The notes below the pieces were generated by a model that did no database searches, was not told the origin of the DNA, and was given only the letters and a program-made list of their open reading frames with translations. From Streptomyces chattanoogensis (lineage in GTDB: Bacteria > Actinomycetota > Actinomycetes > Streptomycetales > Streptomycetaceae): a stretch of DNA of 64,000 bases. Below are positions 26,759 through 35,405 of this stretch, piece by piece. The stretch lies in contig NZ_LGKG01000133.1 in assembly GCF_001294335.1 (NCBI RefSeq), positions 1 through 64,000 on the forward strand, read 5' to 3'. Both the position numbers and the translations under genes were made by a program. Position 1 is the first letter of the stretch. The number at the start of each line of letters is the position of its first letter.

Positions 26759-27004
26759 CAGCAGCGGGAGTGAGAAGGGGCCGCGGGGCATCGGAGGCCG
26801 GTGCGGCGGGCAGGAATATTGATGGCGCACCGGGCGATTCCGGATCGCGCGTGGAATTGCTCGTTGCCGCAAGCCTGTACGAGCAGGAAGAATTGGAGCC
26901 GCTTCCCGTACCCCGGCCGTTCACGGTCAGGCAGGGCCATGCCGTGGTGCGCCCCGCGCCCGGCCGGTGCCCGCTGCGTGGACGCGTAGACGAAGGGAGG
27001 ACCT

Positions 27005-27916
27005 GTGACCTTCGGATTCGCCCCGCCCATGAATGCGTCCTACCTCGCGTCCGCCGATCCCACTGCCCGGCTGAGCCGGATGCTGGAGCCCGCCGAGTGG
27101 GCCTCGGCCGGTATTCCGCTGCTGCGCAATCCCCGTGAGATCGTCGTCGACCTGCACGAGCGTCATCTCCCCGGGCCGTCGACGGCCGTTGTGGCGGTGC
27201 TCGATCCGCTGGGGCGGGTGGCGGCCAGCGCGTCGTTCCCGCAGTCCGCGGATCTGCCCGACGGCTGGGAGTTCCGCAATGTGCTGCTGGCGCATCTGCG
27301 CCGGGTCATCCCGCATGATCTGCGGCTGCGCTCCCCGGTACGGACGGCCGTGCTGCTCTACTGCCGTGAGGGCGAGCTCCGTTGGACGGAGACGGACGGG
27401 GCGTGGATGTGGGGGCTGCGCGACGCCTGCACCCTGCACGGGCTGCGGTGCGGGGCGTATATCGCGCTGACCCGGGACCGGTGGCAGGTGCTGGGCGAGG
27501 ACCGCGGCGGGCGTCGGCCCGGACCGTCCCGGCAGCCCGGTTCCGGCCGGCAGAGCCCGCAGTCCGGCCCTGTGGAGCCGGCGGTTACGGAAGCGCCGCG
27601 CGCGATATCACCACGTACGGGCCCGTCACATGGGGACGCACCACGGGCGGACGCACCACCCGGGGACGCATCACAAGCGGCTGCTTCGCACACGAACGCC
27701 TCGCACACGGACGCCTCGTATGCGGACATCCCGCGCACGGGCGCCCTGCACCCGGCGCTGCCACGCATGCCCGCACCGCGTAAACCGCCGCCGCGCAAGA
27801 CCTCGGCCGAGCCGTTGCCCACTGCCGACCAGCCCGCGCGCCGGGGCGGCCCGGCGGCGCCCCGGCGCTCCGCAGGAGGGGCCAGGGAGCCGCAGCGGCA
27901 CACCGCGGCCCGCTGA
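27005..27916 (+). CDS. Conserved hypothetical protein with a repetitive tail
   Basis: 303 residues. The first 165 form a compact, non-membrane domain (MTFGFAPPMNASYLASADPT, REIVVDLHERHLPGPSTAVV, WEFRNVLLAHLRRVIPHDLR) not recognised as a named family but seemingly well biased in codon use. The remainder is low complexity: a section near residues 205-240 repeats short motifs such as SHTNASHTDAS and APRADAPPGDAS, then a Pro/Arg-rich basic end. GTG 27005 has GGGAGG seven bases upstream. It lies just after recQ in the same direction, with 246 bp between that hold no clear gene. Confidence 0.65.
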   Translation: MTFGFAPPMNASYLASADPTARLSRMLEPAEWASAGIPLLRNPREIVVDLHERHLPGPSTAVVAVLDPLGRVAASASFPQSADLPDGWEFRNVLLAHLRRVIPHDLRLRSPVRTAVLLYCREGELRWTETDGAWMWGLRDACTLHGLRCGAYIALTRDRWQVLGEDRGGRRPGPSRQPGSGRQSPQSGPVEPAVTEAPRAISPRTGPSHGDAPRADAPPGDASQAAASHTNASHTDASYADIPRTGALHPALPRMPAPRKPPPRKTSAEPLPTADQPARRGGPAAPRRSAGGAREPQRHTAAR

Positions 27917-28036
27917 GGCGGCCGCGGGCCGCGCCGGGAACACACCCGCGTCCGGGAACGCGAGCAAGCCCGACCGACCGGATGGCCGACGGGCTGCTTC
28001 GGGTGGTGAGGTGGTGAGGGCTTCCGGCGTGTGCGA

Positions 28037-28684
28037 CTAGGCGTTCGCGCCGAGGACGCTGTTGATCCGCTGCGGGTCACCGCAGACGACCAGCAACGTT
28101 CCGGCTCGGGCCATCGCCGAGGGCAGCGCATGGGCGGTGACCTCGTCCGTGCCGCCGTTGACGGCGACGACCACGACGGGGCGCCCGGTGGCGCGCTGGG
28201 CGGCGGCGTCCGCGTAGAACACATCGTCCACGGCGTCGTGTTGGGCCCAGTAGGACGCCTCGCCGAAGGACAGCTCATGAGCGGCCCACGGGTGCAGCTC
28301 GCCCGTGGTCAGCACCAGGATCTCGGACGGGGCGCGCCCGGAGTCCAGCAGCAGATCCACGGCTTCGTCGGCGGCGTCGATGGCGCCGTCGGCGGGGGCC
28401 GGGATCAGCTGGAGCTGCGCTCCTGCGGCGTTCTCGGGTATGGCTGCGGGCTGCGGGGAGCCGGTGCGCTGCGCCGGCGGAGCGGCGACGGGCCCACGCG
28501 GCGGGGCAGCGGGTCCGGGCTTGCCCGGACGGGCACTGGACGCCGGGGCGCCGCGCGGAGGCGCGGGGCGCGGGCCGGGGCCAGGGACGGGACGGGGGGT
28601 CGGCGCGGTACGGCCGGCGGCCGGGGTGGCGCGGGGACCCGGGACACTCTCGTGAATCTGAGGCTCCTCGGGGATGAGAGGCAT
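28037..28684 (-). CDS. Protein resembling the C-terminal part of an SF1 helicase
   Basis: About 215 residues. A Pro/Gly/Ala-rich N-terminal 95 residues precedes a compact C-terminal domain (about 100-215) reading EILVLTTGELHPWAAHE, DDVFYADAAAQRATGRPVVV and LLVVCGDPQRINSVLG. In several Streptomyces UvrD-like proteins, a segment of the type 'DVFYADAASFRGLERPAVVL' sits at the C-terminal end of the helicase, so this looks like a stand-alone helicase C-terminal module lacking Walker A and DEAD-type motifs. It cannot be an active helicase. Alternative start ATG 28723 exists; neither has a clear ribosome site. Assignment is tentative. Confidence 0.55.
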   Translation of the reverse strand: MPLIPEEPQIHESVPGPRATPAAGRTAPTPRPVPGPGPRPAPPRGAPASSARPGKPGPAAPPRGPVAAPPAQRTGSPQPAAIPENAAGAQLQLIPAPADGAIDAADEAVDLLLDSGRAPSEILVLTTGELHPWAAHELSFGEASYWAQHDAVDDVFYADAAAQRATGRPVVVVAVNGGTDEVTAHALPSAMARAGTLLVVCGDPQRINSVLGANA

Positions 28685-28750
28685 AAAGGGATGTCTATCA
28701 AACGTAAGTGCGGGACGCGTCATCGGGTACCGAATTGATGCCCGTACCGC

Positions 28751-29452
28751 TCAGAAGTCGAAGCCGAGTTGGCCACCGGCCTCCAGAGCGGCTGCTTCGG
28801 GGGTGATGCGCACCTTCTTCAGGTGCCGCCACCGGGGCAGCGCGTCCATGTAGGACCACGACACTCGGTGGTGCGGCGTAGGACCGTACTCCTCCAGGGC
28901 GATGCGATGGGTCGGAGAGGGGTAGCCGGCGTTGGCCGCGAAGTCGAAGTCGGCGTAGTCCAGCCCCAGTTCGGCCATCATCGCGTCGCGTCGCACCTTC
29001 GCGATCACGGACGCGGCGGCGACCGCGATACAGGACTGGTCCCCCTTGATGACCGTGCGGACCCGCCAGGGCGCCCCCAGGTAGTCGTGCTTGCCGTCGA
29101 GGATGACCGCGTCCGGCCGGACCGGCAGCGCCTCCAGGGCGCGGACGGCCGCGAGCCGCAGCGCCGCGGTCATCCCCAGGTCGTCGATCTCCTCGGGTGA
29201 GGAGTGCCCCAGGGCGTAGGCCGTGACCCAGTCGCCGAGTACACCGCAGAGTTCGGTGCGGCGCTTGGGGGTCAGCAGCTTGGAATCGGTGAGTCCGTCA
29301 GGCGGCCGGCGCAGGCCGGTGACGGCTGCGCAGACGCTGACCGGGCCCGCCCAGGCTCCGCGTCCGACCTCGTCGATCCCTGCGACGATCTTGGCGCCCG
29401 TAGTGGCGCGTAGTGATCGCTCGACGGTATGGGTGGGGGGCTTGTACGGCAT
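28751..29452 (-). CDS. rnhB: Ribonuclease HII
   Basis: 233 residues. It removes ribonucleotides embedded in DNA. The catalytic carboxylates are in [13 protein letters not shown] (Asp-Glu near residues 25-26), DSKLL and [12 protein letters not shown], followed by [22 protein letters not shown] and [20 protein letters not shown]. The length is near the family norm. ATG 29452 was chosen; an upstream open frame to 29572 lacks support. It is placed, from memory, as in other Streptomyces (SCO5812). Confidence 0.94.
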   Translation of the reverse strand: MPYKPPTHTVERSLRATTGAKIVAGIDEVGRGAWAGPVSVCAAVTGLRRPPDGLTDSKLLTPKRRTELCGVLGDWVTAYALGHSSPEEIDDLGMTAALRLAAVRALEALPVRPDAVILDGKHDYLGAPWRVRTVIKGDQSCIAVAAASVIAKVRRDAMMAELGLDYADFDFAANAGYPSPTHRIALEEYGPTPHHRVSWSYMDALPRWRHLKKVRITPEAAALEAGGQLGFDF

Positions 29453-29632
29453 GGCGCCAGCCAGATTACGCCTATTCGGCCGAGCCGTCCGCACCGGATC
29501 CCGATCAACTACGGATCCGGTGGCGGCCGGGCACGGAGCGGGTTCGGCGCGGCGCGGCGGCGGTCCGTGCACCGGGGCGCGTACGGAGACGAACTGGCCC
29601 TGCGCTGCCGCTGGTTGGGATGCCGCCGCGGC

Positions 29633-30541
29633 TCAGCCGACGCCCACGGGCGCCCAGGCAGGAAGGGCCTCGGTGCCGTCCAGCCAGGCCCGGGGCGGGG
29701 CGCCTGCGGGGTCCGAGGCGACGATGCCGCCGACGATGGCGCAGGTGGTGTCCACATCGCCGCCTGCCTGGGCGGTGGCCCAGAACGCCTTCTCGTAGTC
29801 GCCGAGGTGGCGGGCCGCGGCCCAGAGGGTGAAGGGGACGGTGTCATGGGCGCTGGTGCGCCGTCCGCAGCCCAGGACGGCGGCGACGGTGCCGGAGTCG
29901 GCGTAGTCGAGCATGTCCCGGGCCCGGCGCAGTCCGGCCTGTACGGCGCTGCGCGGGATCAGTGCCAGCACGCCGTCGAGCAGCTCCTCGGGGCCGACGG
30001 CGCGGGACGGGTCGGCCACCAGGGCGGCCGCGGCGGCCACCGCCATGGCGCCGACCACGGCCTCGCGGTGCTGGTGGGTGACGTAGGCGGAGATCTCGGC
30101 CTGGTGGGTGGCCTGCTCGGGGTCGTCGGCGTACCAGGCGCCGAGGGGGGCGATGCGCATGGCGGCGCCGTTGCCCCAGGAGCCCTGGCCGTTGAAGAGT
30201 GCGGAGGACAGTTCGCGCCAGTCGCCGCCCTCGCGGATCAGCCGCAGGAGGCGGTTGACGGCGGGGCCGTAGCCGCGGTCGAAGTCGTGGTGGTCGGCGA
30301 AGGAGCGGACGAGCGTGTCCTGGTCGATCCGGCCGTGGATAGTGAGCTCCGCCAGGACGGAGCAGGCCATCTCGGTGTCGTCGGTCCACTGCCAGGGAGA
30401 GGGGGGCAGTTCGCGGCGTTTGAGGGCGGGGTAATGGGCGGGGACGAAGAACTGGGATCCGAGGGCATCGCCCACGGACAGTCCGCGCAGGCTGGCCAGC
30501 GCCCGCTCACAGCGGGCTGCGTCACGGTGGTCGGCGGTCAT
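29633..30541 (-). CDS. ADP-ribosylglycohydrolase family protein
   Basis: 302 residues of the ARH/DraG family, which cleaves ADP-ribose from proteins or small molecules. The binuclear Mg site is visible as the pattern TDDTEMA near residue 54 and DVDTTCAIVGGIVAS near residue 262, with GLSVGDALGSQF at the N-terminus and GSWGNGAAMRIAPLGA in the middle. The start is ATG 30541. It lies 11 bases after the histidine phosphatase gene and is probably cotranscribed with it. The substrate is unknown. Confidence 0.9.
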   Translation of the reverse strand: MTADHRDAARCERALASLRGLSVGDALGSQFFVPAHYPALKRRELPPSPWQWTDDTEMACSVLAELTIHGRIDQDTLVRSFADHHDFDRGYGPAVNRLLRLIREGGDWRELSSALFNGQGSWGNGAAMRIAPLGAWYADDPEQATHQAEISAYVTHQHREAVVGAMAVAAAAALVADPSRAVGPEELLDGVLALIPRSAVQAGLRRARDMLDYADSGTVAAVLGCGRRTSAHDTVPFTLWAAARHLGDYEKAFWATAQAGGDVDTTCAIVGGIVASDPAGAPPRAWLDGTEALPAWAPVGVG

Positions 30542-30552
30542 CGGTGTGCACT

Positions 30553-31212
30553 CTAACCGGTGGCGCCATAAGGCTCGGGTTCACACCAGCGTTCAAACGG
30601 CCGATCGAGGGAGTAGCGTCCGTCCGGGCCCAGGAGCAGGGTGCGCCACTCCGCGTTGCCCGGGTTGGACAGCGATTCGAAGTCCGCGACCGTCCAGTGG
30701 AACCAGCGCATGCAGAACAGCCGCATGGTGAGGCCGTGCGTGACGATCAGGACGTTCGGCGGGTGGTGCGGGTCCTCGAAACTGCGCCACAGGCTTTCCA
30801 GGAAGGCACCGACCCGGTCGTAGACGTCCGCGCCGGACTCGCCCTGGGCGAAGCGGTAGAAGAAGTGGCCGTAGGCGTCGCGGTAGGCCTTCTGGCGCCG
30901 TACGTCGTCCCGGTCCTGCCAGTTGCCCCAGTCCTGCTCGCGCAGCCGGGGCTCCTCGCGGACGCGGACCCTGTCCGGGTCCAGGCCCAGTTCCCGGAAG
31001 GTCTGGTGGGTGCGGCGGTAGGGCGAGACATAGGCGGAGATCCGTTCGTCGCCGAACATCTCGCGCAGCGGGCCGCCGGCCTCCTCGGCCTGCCGGCGCC
31101 CCGTCTTGGTGAGGTGCAGCGCATGGTCGGGTTCCCGCTCGTACACCGTGTCGTCGACGTTCCCCTCCGACTCTCCGTGACGGAGGAGGACGATGCGTCG
31201 TGGCCGGGCCAT
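30553..31212 (-). CDS. Histidine phosphatase (phosphoglycerate-mutase-like) protein
   Basis: 219 residues with the phosphohistidine motif LLRHGESEGNVDD near residue 10, the second catalytic region PYRRTHQTF, the acidic REQDWGNWQD, GESGADVYDRV and the second histidine in LIVTHGLTMRLFCMRW. These features are of broad-specificity histidine phosphatases rather than a glycolytic mutase. It shares an operon with the ADP-ribosylglycohydrolase; a joint nucleotide or ADP-ribose clean-up role is possible but unproved. Its ATG is 56 bases from the divergent DUF1152 start. Confidence 0.9.
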   Translation of the reverse strand: MARPRRIVLLRHGESEGNVDDTVYEREPDHALHLTKTGRRQAEEAGGPLREMFGDERISAYVSPYRRTHQTFRELGLDPDRVRVREEPRLREQDWGNWQDRDDVRRQKAYRDAYGHFFYRFAQGESGADVYDRVGAFLESLWRSFEDPHHPPNVLIVTHGLTMRLFCMRWFHWTVADFESLSNPGNAEWRTLLLGPDGRYSLDRPFERWCEPEPYGATG

Positions 31213-31268
31213 GCCGCCAGCCTAAAACGCCTGCCCTGTACATGCCGCCCGCTGCTACGGTCGCGGCT

Positions 31269-32231
31269 GTGCCCGCACTCCACCTGCCTCCCTTCTTCGC
31301 ACGTCTGCAGCCTGCCCGGCGGGTGCTCATCGCCGGGGCGGGCGGCGGCTTCGACATCTACGCCGGGCTGCCGCTCGCGCTGTCCCTGTGGGAGCAGGGC
31401 AAGGACGTCCATCTCGCGAATCTCTCCTTCAGTCATCTGCACGGAATGGATCTGGATGCCTGGGTGGACATGGACGTCGCCGCGATCACGCCCGGGACCG
31501 TCGTGCGTGATCCGTACGCTCCGGAGCTGGCGCTGGCCCGCTGGCTGGACGGGCAGGGGCTGCCGTCGACGGTGTATGCCTTCCCGCCGACCGGGGTGCA
31601 GCCCCTGCGTGCGGCGTACCGGGCGCTGATCGGGCACCTGGGCGGGGTGGACGCCGTGGTGCTGGTGGACGGCGGGACGGACATCCTGCTGCGCGGTGAC
31701 GAGTCGGGGCTGGGCACGCCCGAGGAGGACATGGCCTCCCTGGCGGCGGTGTCGGGTCTCGAGGTGCCGGTCCGGCTTGTCGCGTCGATCGGTTTCGGCG
31801 TGGACGCCCACCACGGTGTACGGCATGCGCATGTGCTGGAGAACATGGCGGCGCTGGAGGCGGACGGCGCGGCCCTCGGCTGCTTCTCCATCCCGCGCAC
31901 CAGCCGGGAGGGCGAGCTGTTCCTGGACGCCGTGGCGCACGCCCAGGCGGCGACGCCGATGCGGCCCAGCATCGTCAACGGCTCCATCGCCGCGGCCCTG
32001 CGCGGGGAGTTCGGCGATGTGCACTTCACGGAGCGGACCCGGGACAGTGAGCTGTTCATCAACCCCCTGATGTCGGTGTACTTCACGTTCGAGCTGGCGG
32101 GGCTGGTGCGCCGCTCGCTGTATCTGGACCGGATCGAGGACACACATCTGATGCGGCAGGTCGCCGGCCGGATCGAGGAATTCCGCGAGCGGCTCCCGCG
32201 GACGCGTCCGCCGCGCTCGATCCCGCACTGA
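31269..32231 (+). CDS. DUF1152 domain protein
   Basis: 320 residues. It begins with a nucleotide-fold-like glycine-rich loop, RRVLIAGAGGGFDIYAGLPL, then VDAVVLVDGGTDILLRGDE, VRLVASIGFGVDAHHGVRHA and SIVNGSIAAALRGEFGDVHF, all characteristic of DUF1152. The GTG at 31269 avoids overlap with the divergent phosphatase gene; ATG 31242 is an alternative. Conserved in Streptomyces; function unknown, though the GAGGGFD loop suggests binding of a nucleotide or phosphate. Confidence 0.85.
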   Translation: MPALHLPPFFARLQPARRVLIAGAGGGFDIYAGLPLALSLWEQGKDVHLANLSFSHLHGMDLDAWVDMDVAAITPGTVVRDPYAPELALARWLDGQGLPSTVYAFPPTGVQPLRAAYRALIGHLGGVDAVVLVDGGTDILLRGDESGLGTPEEDMASLAAVSGLEVPVRLVASIGFGVDAHHGVRHAHVLENMAALEADGAALGCFSIPRTSREGELFLDAVAHAQAATPMRPSIVNGSIAAALRGEFGDVHFTERTRDSELFINPLMSVYFTFELAGLVRRSLYLDRIEDTHLMRQVAGRIEEFRERLPRTRPPRSIPH

Positions 32232-32264
32232 ACCCGTCGCCCCCGCCACGCCGGGCGGGCGCTC

Positions 32265-33884
32265 TCAGCAGGCGGCGAGGGCCGGGCGGCCGTCGCGTAT
32301 CTCGTAGTGGCTGCCGCCGAAGCGGCGGCGCAGCAGGCGGTCGTGGGAGACGACGACCAGGGCGCCGGGCCAGTGCGCCAGCGCCTCCTCCAGTTCTTCG
32401 ATCAGGGCGAGGGCCAGGTGGTTGGTCGGTTCGTCGAGCAGCAGCAGGTCGGCGGGGCGTGCCAGCAGCCGGGCCAGAGCCAGCCTGCGCCGCTGACCGG
32501 CCGAGAGCGCTCCGACGGGCACCTGGAGATCACGCTCGCGGAAGAGACCGAAGGACAGCAGGAGGTCGCGTAGCTCCCCGGCGTCCCCGGCCAGGCCCCG
32601 GCCGAAGACGGCCAGCAGGGGCTCGGCGGGGCGGGAGACGGGTATTTCCTGGGCCAGGAAGCCGATCCGTCCGCGCCGCTCGACCGTTCCGCTGTCCGGT
32701 GCGGTGACGCCCGCCAGGACGCGGAGCAGCGTGGTCTTGCCCGCGCCGTTGGCGCCGTCGACCAGCAGGCGTTCACCGGCGGCCACGGAGAACGAGTCCA
32801 CCGCCAGCCGGGAGCCGACCCGCACCCCGTCGAGGGCGACGAGGGTGCCCTCCGCCTCGCCGACGTCCGGTGCCGCGCGGAAGCGGAGCGGGTCCGGTGG
32901 CCTGGGTACGGGCGCCTCGCGCAGTCTGCGCAGTCGCTCCTGGGCGTTGCGCACCCGGCTGGAGACGGATGCCTGGACGCGGCCCCCGGCCCGGTCGTAG
33001 GCCATTTTGTTGCCGTCCTTGATGGCCCGGCCCTGGGCGACGTGGTGTGCCGTGCCCGCCGCGAAGTCGGTGAGCTGCGCTATCTGCGCGCACCAGCGGG
33101 CGTGGTCCTGCTCCCAGCGGCGGCGGGCGGCGGTCTTGGCGGCGAGGAAGGCGCCGTAGCCGTCGCCGTAGCGGACGAGGGTGTGGCGGTCGGCGTCCAC
33201 TTCGAGGATCGCGGTGGCGATGCGCTGGAGGAAGAGGCGGTCGTGGGAGACGGCGAGGACCGTGCCGCGGTGGGCGAGCAGGGCGCCTTCGAGCCAGTCG
33301 AGGGCCGCCGCGTCGAGGTGGTTGGTCGGCTCGTCGAGGAGCATCACCTCGGGTGATGCGGCGATCAGACAGGCGAGCCCGAGCCTGGCCTGCTGGCCGC
33401 CGGAGAGGCTGCCGAGCGGCCGGTCGTGGTCCACCGCCGCCAGCCCCAGGCCGTGCAGGGCCTTGTCGACCCGGGCGTCGGCTTCGTAGCCGCCGCGGAG
33501 TGCGAAGAGGGTGAGCAGATCGCCGTAGGCGTCGAGCTGCGCGGCCGTGGCGCCGTCGAGCTCCTGCTCCATCGCGCGCAGCCGGCTTTCCATGGCCCTG
33601 AGGTCGGCCAGGGCGGCGTCGATCGCGTCCTGCACGGTGTGGTGCGGCGGGAGCTCGGGGGTCTGGCCGAGGTAGCCGGTGCCGCCGTCGGCGCTGAGCA
33701 CGACATGGCCGTCGTCGGGCTTCTCGACGCCCGCGATGATGCGCAGCAGCGTCGACTTTCCGGTGCCGTTCTCCCCCACGATCCCGATGCGTTCGCCGGG
33801 TCGTATCGACAGCGACACGGCGTCGAGCAGCGGTCGTTCGGCGTAGGACTTGGTGACATCGCGCAACGAGATCTGGGTGGGCAA
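32265..33884 (-). CDS. ABC-F ATPase of the antibiotic-resistance type
   Basis: 539 residues with two ABC domains and no membrane segment. Domain 1 has GENGTGKST, LSGGQQARLGLA and MLLDEPTNHLD; domain 2 has GANGAGKTT, a variant signature LSAGQRRRLALA and LLLDEPTNHL. The inter-domain linker (about 235-330, ending NKMAYDRAGGRVQASVSSRV and RNAQERLRRLREAPVPRPP) resembles that of macrolide/streptogramin resistance proteins of Streptomyces (TlrC/OleB/VarM type), which displace drugs from the ribosome. TTG 33884 has GGAGG five bases upstream. Divergent from a TetR regulator with two operators between, so it is very probably inducible. The exact drug class is unknown. Confidence 0.88.
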   Translation of the reverse strand: MPTQISLRDVTKSYAERPLLDAVSLSIRPGERIGIVGENGTGKSTLLRIIAGVEKPDDGHVVLSADGGTGYLGQTPELPPHHTVQDAIDAALADLRAMESRLRAMEQELDGATAAQLDAYGDLLTLFALRGGYEADARVDKALHGLGLAAVDHDRPLGSLSGGQQARLGLACLIAASPEVMLLDEPTNHLDAAALDWLEGALLAHRGTVLAVSHDRLFLQRIATAILEVDADRHTLVRYGDGYGAFLAAKTAARRRWEQDHARWCAQIAQLTDFAAGTAHHVAQGRAIKDGNKMAYDRAGGRVQASVSSRVRNAQERLRRLREAPVPRPPDPLRFRAAPDVGEAEGTLVALDGVRVGSRLAVDSFSVAAGERLLVDGANGAGKTTLLRVLAGVTAPDSGTVERRGRIGFLAQEIPVSRPAEPLLAVFGRGLAGDAGELRDLLLSFGLFRERDLQVPVGALSAGQRRRLALARLLARPADLLLLDEPTNHLALALIEELEEALAHWPGALVVVSHDRLLRRRFGGSHYEIRDGRPALAAC

Positions 33885-33926
33885 TCAGGCCTCCGGAGGG
33901 TCGGTGGGAGCGAGAGATCATGCAAA

Positions 33927-33942
33927 TGCAACTGACGTTGCA
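33927..33942. promoter_or_regulatory. Operator 1 of the ABC-F/TetR divergon
   Basis: TGCAAC-TGAC-GTTGCA, a perfect 6-bp inverted repeat with a 4-bp spacer between the divergent genes. The same half-sites and spacing recur at 33974-33987. Confidence 0.75.
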
Positions 33943-33973
33943 TTACGATGATGACACACGCCACCGCACTAAC

Positions 33974-33987
33974 GCAACGGGAGTTGC
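33974..33987. promoter_or_regulatory. Operator 2 of the ABC-F/TetR divergon, overlapping the regulator's ribosome site
   Basis: GCAAC-GGGA-GTTGC repeats the half-site and spacing of operator 1. The GGGAG inside it is also the probable Shine-Dalgarno of the TetR gene, so repressor binding would sit right at the start of its own message. Confidence 0.75.
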
Positions 33988-33989
33988 AA

Positions 33990-34724
33990 TTGTCTGACGA
34001 GAACGACGACGAGAACAACAACGAGAACGACGACGAGAGGGCCGCGCGGAACGCAGCCCGGCGCCCCGGCACCCAGCGCCCCGGCGGCCGTACCGCCCGC
34101 ACGCGAGCCGCCGTGCGCGACGCCGTGCTGGCCGGCCTCAGCGAGCACGGCTATCCCGGCCTGACCATCGAATACGTCGCCGAGCACTCCGGCGTGCACA
34201 AGACCACGCTCTACCGCCGCTGGGGAGACCTCGAGGGCCTGCTCGCCGATGCGCTGGACCTGGCGGGCGAGGACAGCTGGCTGCCGCCGGACACCGGATC
34301 CCTCGAGGGCGATCTGCGCGCCCTCGCCCGCGAGGTCGTCGACTCCTTCACCGACCCCGCGGTGGCCGCGTCCGGCTCCGCGGTGATCGCGGCCGGATTC
34401 CAGTCGGAGCGGGCCGCCACGGCCCTGCGCGCCTATTACACCGAGCGGTTCCGGCGCTGCGAGACGATCGTGGAACGCGCCGTCGTGCGCGGCGAGCTGC
34501 AGCCCCCCGCGCACGCCAAGGAGACGACGGCGCCGCAGGCCGCGATCGACGCCGGTGCGCTCGTGCGGGCCGTCTCGGCACCGCTCTTCCTCCGGCTGTT
34601 CATCACCCGCGAGCCGGTCGGCACGGCGCTCGCCGACCAGTCGGCCGCGGCGGCGCTGGCGGCCGCCCGGGCCGGGGCGTTCACCACGGGCACCACGGCC
34701 TCGCCCCCCGGCCCCGCCACCTGA
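33990..34724 (+). CDS. TetR-family repressor of the ABC-F gene
   Basis: About 244 residues from TTG 33990, chosen because GGGAG sits seven bases upstream. ATG 33948 or 33951 would give a longer protein but places operator 2 inside the coding sequence. The N-terminus is extraordinarily acidic and Asn-rich (SDENDDENNNENDDER), followed by a basic patch and a TetR helix-turn-helix (LTIEYVAEHSGVHKTTLYRR). The C-terminal ligand domain (about 85-230) resembles TetR_C_33-type regulators. It presumably represses itself and the divergent ABC-F gene until a drug binds. It converges with the DUF4937 gene, stop codons being six bases apart. Confidence 0.85.
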   Translation: MSDENDDENNNENDDERAARNAARRPGTQRPGGRTARTRAAVRDAVLAGLSEHGYPGLTIEYVAEHSGVHKTTLYRRWGDLEGLLADALDLAGEDSWLPPDTGSLEGDLRALAREVVDSFTDPAVAASGSAVIAAGFQSERAATALRAYYTERFRRCETIVERAVVRGELQPPAHAKETTAPQAAIDAGALVRAVSAPLFLRLFITREPVGTALADQSAAAALAAARAGAFTTGTTASPPGPAT

Positions 34725-34730
34725 CGCGCC

Positions 34731-35336
34731 TCACACCGTCCACGAGGGTTCGAGCTGCACCACATCGCCCGCGATCGCCCGGACATCCGCGGCTATCTGG
34801 GCCCGCAGCGCCAGCCGCTCGACCCGTTCCGGGCGGTACTTGCCCCGCTCGGCCGCCGACTGCCACATCGACACCACCAGGAACTCCTCCCCCGGAGCCC
34901 TCCCCAGCATCCCCCGGAGCATGCCCGGAGACCCCGCCATCGCGGGGTTCCAGACCTTCTCCTGCATCAGCATGAAGTGATCGACCCGGTCCTGGCGCAC
35001 CTGGCAGTGCGCCAGCCGGAGCACATCCGCATCGCCGAAGACCGGCCGGAAGCCTACCTTCACATCGAATTCGTGCTCGAAGAGCCGCACTTGCCGGTCC
35101 TTGTACGTGCCCACCTGGGCGGCGGCCAGCCGGTCGTGCGAGCGGGCCATGAAGGAGTCGTAGAACGCCCGGCTCTCCCAGAAGGCCACCAGGTGCGCGA
35201 CCCCCGGGCGGCTGCGGCTCCACCCCCCGCCCTGCCCGCGAAACCCCGGCTCACCCAGCAGCCCCGCCCATTTCCGCTGCCCCCGCTCGAACCCTCGACG
35301 GTCCACGACGGTGAGGCGAATCCACTTGACCAGCAC
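34731..35336 (-). CDS. DUF4937/YdbC-like ABM-fold protein
   Basis: 201 residues composed of two successive ferredoxin-like (antibiotic-biosynthesis-monooxygenase-type) halves: the first through HLVAFWESRAFYDSFMARSH, the second from VLRLAHCQVRQDRVDHFMLM to EEFLVVSMWQSAAERGKYRP. These match DUF4937/YdbC-like proteins. No cofactor site is recognisable; dimeric ABM proteins usually act as small oxygenases, binding proteins or stress proteins. Gene start is ATG 35336. The function and partner are unknown. Confidence 0.7.
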   Translation of the reverse strand: MLVKWIRLTVVDRRGFERGQRKWAGLLGEPGFRGQGGGWSRSRPGVAHLVAFWESRAFYDSFMARSHDRLAAAQVGTYKDRQVRLFEHEFDVKVGFRPVFGDADVLRLAHCQVRQDRVDHFMLMQEKVWNPAMAGSPGMLRGMLGRAPGEEFLVVSMWQSAAERGKYRPERVERLALRAQIAADVRAIAGDVVQLEPSWTV

Positions 35337-35405
35337 CGCGCCATCGTACGGCCCCCGGCCCGCCCGGCATCACTGCGCGTCACCTGCCCACCACCGCGAA
35401 CTCCC

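Noticed and set aside
26759..27004. Short frame downstream of recQ reading SRVELLVAASLYEQEELEPL
   Set aside because: No start with a ribosome site, lower GC at third positions than real genes here, and the frame runs on into the next gene out of phase.
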